A DNA stretch of 64,000 bases. Origin: Argopecten irradians. Taxonomy: Eukaryota > Mollusca > Bivalvia > Pectinida > Pectinidae. The DNA is taken from assembly GCF_041381155.1 (NCBI RefSeq), contig NC_091135.1, positions 49,248,086-49,312,085 of the forward strand. Direction: 5' to 3'. Position numbers and translations under genes: made by a program. Positions within the stretch are counted from its first letter, which is position 1, and every line of letters starts with the position of its first letter. Positions 54,801 to 64,000 of this stretch are shown piece by piece. The notes under the pieces are model-generated. The model searched no databases. It saw only the letters and a list, made by a program, of their open reading frames with translations, and was not told the DNA's origin.

Positions 54801-56220
54801 TGAAGTTTCTATGTTTCGCTAGTGTTTTATAGTTTTTGAAGCTTCGAGTATTTACATGTGTATATAAGTGTAAAATTATTGAAATGCATACCTTACCATG
54901 CTGCACACTTTAGATACACATGTTTCGGTGGCTTGTTTTCCCGTTTAGACGTTTCTAACATTAGAAACTACTTCGTCGTTCTCATGAAAAGAAATTCTTT
55001 CAAGTTGTATATAAATTTCTTAACACATTCGGCAATGTTTGATGATTTTATGGAGAATGTGAAGAAACGTATAATATCTCTAGTATGTTGTTCATGTGCA
55101 TTACGGAACAAGTTTTATTTCTATCTATATATTTACGTATTACAGCTCTATTCTCCACAAAAACGCAAATACCTAATATAAGTAGTGTTTATATAAAAAT
55201 GTAGATACCTGAAGACAAGAATACAAAATTTCCATTTACCTGGTACTTTGGTATATCTTTGGTAATCTTAAATTAATCAGAGATAAATGTAATTCTTTGA
55301 CTGAAAAAAAACCATACAGTATATATTTAGTAGTACTAAATAGGTTCATAATAGAGAATTCCCCTTTATACGTGGGAGAAACAGAAACATGTCGTTCCCG
55401 CTTAGGTCGATGGATTTTTACATTGAACTATTTCCACATGTAAGACTTGTAAAGCCCTAAGTAGCTCTTCGCTGTTTGAGGCATAAGTTAATGAAAGAAA
55501 ATCTTTGTGTACAGAAAGTACGTAATTAGTCTTTTTATGTAACATTTTTTATGTGAATGTGATAGTGATAGGGGCCGAGATGTTAGTTGTTTTCATCTTT
55601 TGTTCAAACCTTTTGAAATATACGGAAAGAAAAATACCAATTAGTAAATGAAATAAAGAATATCTCTACTTACATACAGCAAAGTTTATTCAGTATTTGA
55701 AAATTATATGATATAAATAGTAGTTTCAGAGATCCATACTGGAAAAGCTTTATTTCTATTAAAATCCTCTTCTTATTCTTGAAAAACTGGAATTGAGTTA
55801 AAACTCTAGCAGAAAACTTTTATTTATTGTCACATTAAATTGTAAATTTTCCTCGAGTCTTTCATTCTAGATTTAAGCTATATAAGGAGTAGAAATAAAT
55901 AACGTCCATCCATGCATGTATGGTTAATGAGTAAGATTTATATCCGGACTAGAGCATTATGCTACAAACATTTTATTACATATTTGTGTAATTGTTAGTA
56001 TGTATGTGAATGCTTTTATCAAACCGATTACATTTCTATATCTCTGAACGATATTTATGACGTTGTCTATTTGAAATATACACTAGTGACTTTATTACGA
56101 CCATCGCCCCACTTCTCGGCTACTTGGTATCGGTAATCAAAGGTACACAGAGTTCAGGTAGAATTTTTCTCAAATACTTGGGATTTATTTGATCAGTTGA
56201 CCGACGGTCATTATTGACCA
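54801..56220. other. Upstream flank of the Snail gene, no gene seen
   Basis: The flank is AT-rich. The 107-codon plus-strand open frame at 54858-55181 has no recognisable family or splice signals. Confidence 0.4.
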
Positions 56221-56231
56221 GTACTTGACTT

Positions 56232-56292
56232 ACCTGTGTAAACACCTGTGTTTTGTACCTGTGATGTGATTTACCTGTATTACTGTACCTGT
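56232..56292. promoter_or_regulatory. Cluster of five ACCTGT motifs
   Basis: ACCTGT occurs at 56232, 56244, 56257, 56273 and 56287, all in the same orientation with 12-16-base spacing. The second is a full CACCTG E-box. The reverse complement ACAGGT is the core of Snail/ZEB-type sites. It lies about 1.8 kb upstream of the assumed Snail start, so autoregulation is conceivable. It may equally be a decayed simple repeat. Confidence 0.55.
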
Positions 56293-56429
56293 TTGGGTTA
56301 TAATTTAGACACTTGCTTCCTAATATTATTACTTTAATACTTTCGAGAAAACCGGTGAAGACTTTTGATCTTTGATAGAAATGCCGGAAAGAGTCTTTTA
56401 AATTTAATTTGTTATCATTGAAGTACAAA

Positions 56430-57200
56430 CGAAATATCTATATAGCCCTAAATCCACGCGGGAAATGCTAACAGCGAAAACACTTTAAAATAACACTACA
56501 CTTATAGATATTTACGAACACGAGAACATAGCCGTTCAGTGTAAATAAACGAGAGCTGGATATATTTGATAGTGTTTCACCGACAGATTTATTCATTCTA
56601 TTATTTAATCAATGGATTAGGTGGAACGTACCTGTTCTTAACTGAGACGTATGTGTATTATTATGTGAATATTTGAACAATTCTATTGGCATTTACACTA
56701 AAAAAAAGTCTTCAAAAACGGCGACTTTTGACGGAAAAGATCAGAGAAAATCAGTAAGACTTCCGATTTAAGTATAATTATTTCTTAAATTAAACGTATG
56801 AATTTATAGACCATTTATTGTCGGATATTTGACTGGAGACTTACCTCCTTTACTCATGATAGATAATTATATAATGTTAAGTGTAAATACAGCACAAAAA
56901 TATCGCGATGCATAATAGCATTGGCTAAAATATGTAACGTTTAGTTTCTTTATTTTTTATTGCTGGCAACGTTAAGAAATACAAAATAAATAAAAAAAGT
57001 AGTAGTTATCTTTTAGTATGCAAAGTTATTTTATTAATCGATATATTTACAAATGCAGGAAGAGCCATTGAAAAAAAGTTAGATTGGTAATATTATATAA
57101 GTAAGGTACAACTGTACACTTGATTTATGAATCAAAATTGTTATATAACATTGATTATTAAAATATTACAGAGAGATAGAGATGGTTTGTTTCTTGTAGA
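56430..57200. other. Intergenic AT-rich stretch, nothing recognised
   Basis: No exon, RNA or known repeat was seen. Confidence 0.45.
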
Positions 57201-57800
57201 TCTACAAGGATTAAACGTTAAAAGACGTCAATTCACTCAGGCTAATTCTTTTACGTAACCAAGAAGCAAAATATGGCATAAATATATAGTTCAATATTTC
57301 TTATGAAACATATAACATGAAATATTGACAAGTTCCACGTCATTGTTTAGTATTTTAATTGATACTGTTGCAATCACAAATCGTTGATCAATACGATTAA
57401 GCAGGTACAATATGTACGCTGTACCCATATCCGAGCCAAAGTCACACACGTTAAACAAATGAACTACATAACCACTGTGGAGGTGATAAAATGATTTTTT
57501 AGCAAGGCAATTCACCTCATAAGGTAAACACACTACTGTCAGAGCGATTTGAGCAGTTCTAGACAAAAGTAGCATTACTCTACGAGCAAGGGACAGGGTT
57601 CGGCATACAAGATGTTCGACCACAATGTGTAATGGCGGACAGCGAGCGAGTTTGAACATTTCACACGCATTTCACCATTTAGGGCTTTTCTGGCATATCA
57701 CAGTAAAACCGAATGATCTAATTTTCATTAGAACTAGGTTTTTTCCGATATATGTACAAATTTTAATGTTCTCTACAAGGATTAAACGTTAAAAGACGTC
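57201..57800. mobile_element. MITE-related segment between 29-bp direct repeats
   Basis: The sequence 'tctacaaggattaaacgtta' plus aaagacgtc occurs at 57201-57229 and again at 57772-57800. The segment between is the inverted counterpart of the MITE at 9477-9933, with blocks such as 'attcactcaggctaattc', 'cgctgtccgccattacac' and 'gtacaaattttaa'. The proper terminal repeats AGGGACAATTCA are missing from both ends. Confidence 0.75.
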
Positions 57801-57888
57801 GATTCGATGTTGACTTTGGTATCGCCTCTCCAGCGTTCATTTTTCCAGGTTCATTATCAGTGATGCCCTGTAACAAAAAGTAATTTAT

Positions 57889-58340
57889 TCACAACCGCAT
57901 GGGTCTAATTCCCAGACCGACATGATCTGGTCGAATATCCACGGTCAATGTGTACTCGGGAGGAGACATTCCCGGGGGTGGGGGTGGATGAATCTGGTTA
58001 TACATTCCATTATAAATGTAAAACTGACTGTGTATCTGTTTCCAGAGGACCGATACGTAACTCATAATATATTCAAATATATGAAGCAACAAACGCTGAT
58101 TCATTATGACCATCTTTGAATGCTAACAGACACCCCGGGGGTCGAAAACAGACCTGGTCCAACAGACCCCCCAACATCAATATCGTCCGTCTCACTCCTC
58201 AGCGGGTACATGTAATATACTCCACCGTAGCCGTCCCGGGTCCGTACATTAAGGAGGTGGGGTTACAAATGTAAGTTTCGGGTAGATGTTGTAACCTACA
58301 CACCCAATCCTTCCAACCTCCCCTGGTTCATTACCCGGCC
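57889..58340 (-). other. Unidentified coding-like patch
   Basis: Two minus-strand frames look protein-like in a G+C-richer patch. One, from about 58260 to 58106, reads DGYGGVYYMYPLRSETDDID and further to SVSIQRWS-stop. The other (57889-58113) ends IHPPPPPGMSPPEYTLTV, IRPDHVGLGIRPMRL-stop. They overlap in different frames, so at most one is a real terminal exon. I recognise no family. Confidence 0.3.
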
Positions 58341-59084
58341 ACCTCCCATCTCCCCAGCCTCTTCACTCACAAACATTATTTAATATTAAAACGGTTCAAT
58401 TGCATATATTACAATTGGTCTTCAAATATCGATGTGGGGTTTACATGTATAAACTTCTATAAAAAAGGAATTTAAATGGTCTTATAAAATGATACAAAAC
58501 TATATCTACACTTAAGAAAAAAACAATAGAATTACATTTCAAGAAAGCTATCAGTTAGATGCATTTCTTATGGGAAAATGTGTACTTTAAACGTACTTAT
58601 TTCAGATTTTAGTAAAATATAGGTTATATTCGTCGCATTCTTACCGTTGCTATTTCAATGACAGACAACTACATGTGTTATAGCGTATACATTTATATGT
58701 GTTGGAGTACAAAGTTCACAGCGCAAAAAAATACTATATCAGACTACCGCAAATTTTATGTACTATTAACAGTATTTATAGTATAAACTGCGTATTTGTA
58801 CAGATGTTATCTCGAGTGAATAAAACCATACAACTAAGTGTCATGTCTTTTGCAATGTTTAAATAATTTTCTCCATGTCCTATAGCAGACTCATGTCAAT
58901 ATCTATTACACGGTCTACAGTTTTGGGAGGACATATACAAGATATATATGTGAGGCGTGTGGGGGAAGGGAGTGGAAGATGCGGAGAGGAGGGAGGGGGC
59001 GAAACAAACAGACGCAAACACTAATGCACGACTAGTGCTCCAACTGCTACATATAAACAATTAATTATACATAAATGTTTCTGA

Positions 59085-59165
59085 AGATATCGTTACCGGA
59101 TAGTCATGCCTGTAATCTTGGCCTTTGTAGGTGATGGTGAGGGGTGTATATAACTTACACACCAA
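59085..59165 (-). other. Unidentified coding-like patch
   Basis: On the minus strand KLYTPLTITYKGQDYRHDYP is open between a weak acceptor (GTGTAAG) and a poor donor (CCG|GTAACG). The composition is coding-like. It could be an exon of a gene also using the 57.9-58.3 kb patch, but there is no firm support. Confidence 0.25.
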
Positions 59166-59252
59166 TATATACATACTTACAAAGCACGTGAGCTCGCGCT
59201 GTGATTCCATCACCTGTCACACTTATCGTCTTTTTCACACGTGAAAAAAAAT

Positions 59253-59460
59253 AATTATAGAAAAATATCCTCACTAAGAGTTATATAGAAAGATATCCTC
59301 ACTAAGAGTTCTAGAGAAAAATATCCTTACTAAGAGTTATATAGAAAAATATTCTTACTAAGAGTTATAAAGAAAAATATCCTTACTAAGAGTTATATAG
59401 AAAAAATATCCTCACTAAGAGTGATATAGAAAAATATCCTTACTAAGAGTTATATAGAAA
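59253..59460. repeat. 28-bp tandem repeat, about seven copies
   Basis: Units read 'ttatatagaaaaatatcc' followed by t(c/t)actaagag, with a few substitutions and one base insertion. This is a minisatellite with no coding potential. Confidence 0.9.
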
Positions 59461-60130
59461 TTAGTGATAATAATGGACATGGTATCTATTTTTGTAATTA
59501 GGCTAATTAATTGATTCATTTTTATTGATCTGTTTGTTTACTTATTTATTCATTTGCTTCTTTATTAATGTAGACACTCTATCTCCATACTCATGTTATT
59601 ATAATGCTACATGTATTTTGACTCCACGTTAATCAGAAAGAAAATATTATTTGTTCGATCAGAAACTAACATACAATGTGGCACAAATAAGTATGGTTGC
59701 GATGAGAACCCTGGTTGACACCGTCTGCCGGGATGGGAAAAAAATCCAATTAATTTGGTTGCTTACAATTATATGGAATGAAAAGATAGCAAATTAAGAC
59801 ATACCTCCTATTAGACTTAGAAATTATTTAAAATTAAAGTATCGCATGAAAAGTGCGAAAACGCCACAATGTTCGGGAATAGATGCATAAACGGGTAAAG
59901 GTTCATGGTAAACTACAAATCAAACGCTACTCTATATGAAATGTTCGAATCGTTCATTGCAAAATGAAAAGGAATGATCAATGTGAATGAACCAGATTAT
60001 CAATGATAGCCTGCATTTAGTGATACTGGAGTGAAATAGGACGTTCAGTGATATGGTTTGGCTAGAAGGGAAGACGGCTTGTCATTGATGAAAACCAAAA
60101 TACCCCAGTTATAACTGTGATAACAGGTAA
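59461..60130. other. Intergenic, nothing recognised
   Basis: The region is AT-rich. No exon or repeat family was recognised. Confidence 0.4.
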
Positions 60131-60139
60131 TAAAAGGTC

Positions 60140-60617
60140 AAAATAAATTTAGGATCTTATCTTTTCTTTCTTCCTAATTTACTTTATTCTTCCTAACGTC
60201 TCCCTTGACACCACCTCACTTTTGGCCTTTGGTTGAGCGCTCGCCCCTGTGAAGAAGGCTCTGGGTTCTGTCCCCTGGCCGAGACACACCAAAGTCTATA
60301 AAAGTGGTAGTTTCTGTTCCTGCTTAGCGCTCAGCATAACGGGAGTGGGACGGCTGGTTCGCCCGTTGTCAGTATAATGTGACCGGGTGGGGTGCGTTGC
60401 TTGGTCTTTTCGGCGGCATGCTTCAGTGATATAACACTATAAAAAGGGCAACAGTTCCACTATACAAGAAGACACAACATGAATATACCGCAGTCTCCCA
60501 AAACACGCACCTCGCACAACATACACACAACACACTGCATATATGGGAGGCCGACCTTACATGACCATAGCTGTTAATAGGACGTTAATTAATCAAACAA
60601 ACAAACAAACAAACAAA
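60140..60617 (+). repeat. SINE-like repeat, near full length
   Basis: It runs from 'aaatttaggatcttatc' through 'ctggccgagacacaccaaag', 'cgcccgttgtcagtataatg' and 'aacacgcacctcgcac' to 'gacgttaattaatcaaac' with a five-unit AAAC tail. It is one of the least decayed copies. It abuts the tandem-core element that follows. Confidence 0.8.
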
Positions 60618-61602
60618 TCTCTGCCACCTAGCGACCATCTTGTTCAGCGATCGATTTCAAAATCCAATATGCACAACTAGGGTCCTAGGGGAACATCCAT
60701 TTGAAATTTAAGAAAGATCCATTCAGCACTTTCTGAAAAATATCGATAACAAACTTCAACAGCCAAAATCCAAGATGGCTGCCTGGAGGCCATCTTGTTT
60801 TTCCGATCAGCCTCAAAATCTGTACGGCACAACTACGGATCAAGAGGACCCTACATGTGAAGTTTGAACAAAATCTCTCTAGGAAATCTCAAAAAATAGC
60901 GATAACAAACTTCAACTGCCAAAATCCAAGATGGCTGGCTGGCGCCCATCTTTTTTATCGATCTGCCTCAAAATCTGTATGGCAAAAGAATGGACCAAAG
61001 GGACTCTACGTGTGAAGTTTGAACCAAATCCCCATCAGGAGTTCTTAAGAAATAGCGATAACCAAGTTCATCTGCCAAAATCCAAGATGGCTGCCTGGTG
61101 GCCATTTTGTTTTTTCGATCATTCTCAAAATCTGTATAGCACAACAAGGGACCAATGGGATTCTTCTTGTGAAGTTTGAACAAAATCCCTTCAGTAGTTT
61201 TCAAGAAATAGTGATAACAGACTTCAACTGCCAAAATCCAAGATGGCTGCCTGGTGGCCATCTTGTTTTTCCGATCAGCCTTAAAAGTTCATCTGCCAAA
61301 TGGTACAACTAGGGGCCAATGGGATCTTCCATGTGAAATTTGAACAAAATCCCTTCCGTAATTCTCGAGCAATATCGATAACAAACTTCAACAGCCAAAA
61401 TCCACGATGGCTGCCTGGTGGCGATCTTGTATTTCGAATCAGCCACAAAATCTGTATGACACACGAGGGACCAAGGGAACCATCCATGTGAAATTTGAAT
61501 AAAATCCCTTCAGTAGTTCTTAAGAAAAAGTGATAACAGACTTAAACTGCCAAAATCCAAGATGGCTGCCTGGCATCATCTGATGATGGTGGGCTAAAAA
61601 AC
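60618..61602 (+). repeat. Pearl-like element, second copy of the 34.8-kb family
   Basis: About six core units of about 155 bp carry 'caaaatccaagatggctgcc', 'ggccatcttgtttttccgat' and 'aaaatcccttcagtagtt'. The right end is 'catcatctgatgatggtggg' then ctaaaa, matching 36290. The ACGG stretch is lost by a deletion near 61575. The left end is covered by the SINE-like tail. Confidence 0.75.
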
Positions 61603-61925
61603 AGAACAGGGAACCATGTGAAGTTTGAATAAAATCCCTTCAGCTGATGTAATTCATTAGAAAACTCTCCATAGACTTTAATTTAATATTTCTGGAGGGA
61701 AATTTTCCTTGCGCGTGTCTGCACGAGAAAATCATGCCTTCCGCAATCGTTCGCAATGTGTCATATTTAGTATAAAAATGTTAAACTGCGTAAATAAGCG
61801 TTTGCCTGAATTAATTGTTAGATATGGTACTTTCACCCCGTAAGTAGCATGCACCACATGATGAATATCAATGATACTTTTGTATTATAGTTCATCATTT
61901 AATGTTTACAAGTACCTGTACCAGC

Positions 61926-62098
61926 TGCTCTGGTGTATTAGGTTTAACGTCCAGGGCAACCTTCCCTATATATGTGCAATGCGTGTTTTGGGAGAATGCG
62001 GTATATTCGTTCGATGTCACATTATATAAATAGAACTTCTGTCACTTTATAGAACTATCTCACTGAAGCATACCAGTAAAGACACCAAACAACCTGAG
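61926..62098 (-). repeat. Degenerate SINE-like repeat
   Basis: It retains 'tttaacgtccagggcaac', 'gcgtgttttgggagaatgcg', 'ctatctcactgaagcatacc' and 'gacaccaaacaacc' in minus order, with many substitutions. Tail and head are missing. Confidence 0.6.
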
Positions 62099-64000
62099 GC
62101 GGACAACTCTCATGGAAAGTGAAATGAATTGTCAATGGAAATGAAGAACTATGGTGTCCTTCCTCGAAACCATGTGGAATGCAAGTCCCTGTTGGGTTGA
62201 GTCTGTTGGTAAGTGTTAACCGCTGTTTAGAGGATGATTTTAAAAGAAAAGTCGTAACATATATTGATACATTAATTGTATCACATTCACATCTTTTTTG
62301 AGTTCGATAAATCAGTTGCCATGCATCAAATAGATTGTACATATCTATCTATATAATCATAATATGTATAATATAGTTATGCTGTGCAAGAAATGTAAGA
62401 CGAACGATCCATTGCAGAGTTCTATGTGTGCTGACAAACAATCCTTGTTAAAAATAATTTTACATACAGTTCCAATGACAAATGATATTTCATAAGTTGT
62501 CTAATTTTCCCGTATTTTGATTACCAACAAACAATGGGTTGACAAAGCACCCTGCTGGACTGATCATCGACGTACTAAACTATTATCTTAAATTACCAGA
62601 GAAGTATTATTTTAGGGACCCTGCTGATTTATAAACGATGAAAGAAAAAAAACACAGAAAAACCTACATTATTGATTTGACGAAAATAGCTCAGAGAACT
62701 GTCGACACAGTAAGATTTTTAAAAAAAATGTTGTTGTTTATAACATACCGAATGATTCGTTTAGTTGTTTTTAAACACTCAAAACGGCGATACCTATTTT
62801 TCATACTTATGTCACTGATATCTTTATACCTATTTAATATAAATGATATTTCAATGTATACGTGATAATATAATATATAGAGTAAACTGTTAAATGCGTA
62901 TACCATCATGAAAGGAATACCTTTCATAACGCATTAACGGCGATGCTTGTTCCCTGAAACTGTAAGGGAGCATTTACAGAAAGTACGGTGTCGGACATTC
63001 TATCACTAACTCTCACAAGGTTTGGCACGCAAGTTCGAGACCTCCACGGGCAATTTACTATTATGCTCCCGTGCCAGGTTTTGCCGATGGGTGAAAGCTA
63101 AAAGTTTTTGGGGGAAAGCCCCATTGACTGACATTTAGTTCCTGGCAACCACCTACGTGGACCTCCGACTGGCAATACAATGAAAAGAGTATTAGTGATT
63201 TCACCAATGAAGTTTCCATTTCCGCCATAAATCTCTTTGGTATCGGTCTTTTATGATAACAGCATACTATTATTCTCACGTTAAATAGTTCATAATCAAA
63301 CTCGATCAAAATGTATCATGTTTCTAAATTCATTTCAAGCTACAATAACTTACATTGCAACTGCCTTTAAACAGTCATAAGACACACGACCATAACATTT
63401 TACTAGCATGCTAAAGACTACCAAATGTTCAAATGGATGGCATTGATCATCGGCACAACTGTGCATGCATTTCAATAGTACACCAACACAATTGGCAACA
63501 TGGTCACCTTTCAATGCATCTTAAACTATCTAAATATACAACACGTGTATCAGTCAAAGCCTTTGTTGACATTACTCCCTTTAAAAAATCAAGGCAATTG
63601 GCAACACCACAATCAGTCTGACGTATGACCCTTGTTAAGAACACACGGTGAAGACATAACGAAGCGCTTGTTAAATCAACACGTTTCTTGATTTTTATTA
63701 GAAATTTCACACAACCCGATACGCGGTAGTACAAGTGTTACCTCTCAGTCACAGAGAACAACCGCAGCCGTAAATTTGTTATGAAACGCATTTATTAGCG
63801 TTGCACGCAATTGCTGAACAAGTGAGACCAGAACGTTGACTACTTCTAACGTTTGAAGATTCGAGTACTTGTGTTAGTGGTGTGTGTACAAAGTAAAATA
63901 CACATGTCTTTCAATGTTATGTTACAAGTGTGTGTACATATAACTTACGTTTATTGAGTGTAAAATATTTCATCTTTCTGCATTTTACCTATTTTGTATA
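62099..64000. other. Intergenic to window end, nothing certain
   Basis: A patch at 62940-63200 is less AT-rich, with 'ctcccgtgccaggttttgcc' and 'gggggaaagcccc' hairpin-like sequence, but shows no clear reading frame. No RNA gene or repeat family was recognised. Confidence 0.35.

Overview
This is a eukaryotic, AT-rich, intron-bearing and very repeat-dense window. Coding exons are short and use GT..AG splice sites. Three features point to a bivalve mollusc: an AAAC-tailed repeat family, tandem-core elements with ACGG microsatellites that resemble the bivalve 'pearl' elements, and the protein content. The species cannot be fixed from sequence alone.

Layout. Positions 2317-12377 (minus) hold a TRP-type cation channel that I rebuilt exon by exon. 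It has a short ankyrin segment, then S1-S4, S5, pore and S6, and its C-terminus is not found. Positions 16619-18106 (minus) hold two isolated exons of an SLC7-type amino-acid transporter, apparently a relic. Positions 19988-23789 are a 3.8-kb hAT-like DNA transposon inserted in an older SINE-like repeat, with 13-bp inverted ends, a 6-bp target duplication and a frameshifted transposase. Next come a degenerate tRNA-Asp and a truncated LINE (23923-24873). Positions 26110-30438 (minus) hold a claudin-like four-TM gene of three exons, whose last exon is tandemly duplicated. Positions 31-50 kb are mostly non-coding with several repeat elements. Positions 51010-54.4 kb (minus) hold a Snail/Slug zinc-finger gene: one coding exon plus a non-coding first exon. 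Positions 54.4-64 kb are non-coding apart from unidentified coding-like patches near 58 and 59.1 kb.

Repeats make up most of the rest: at least 17 pieces of a ~530-bp SINE-like family, two kinds of MITE with TTAA ends, three kinds of tandem-core element with a terminal palindrome, two fold-back elements, a near-perfect 97-bp hairpin, and 87-bp and 28-bp tandem arrays. The genes are unrelated in function: a sensory-type channel, a junction-type membrane protein and a developmental repressor. The points most worth a second look are the Snail gene with its upstream ACCTGT cluster, the duplicated claudin-like terminal exon, the hAT insertion, and the palindrome beside a 77-bp duplication.
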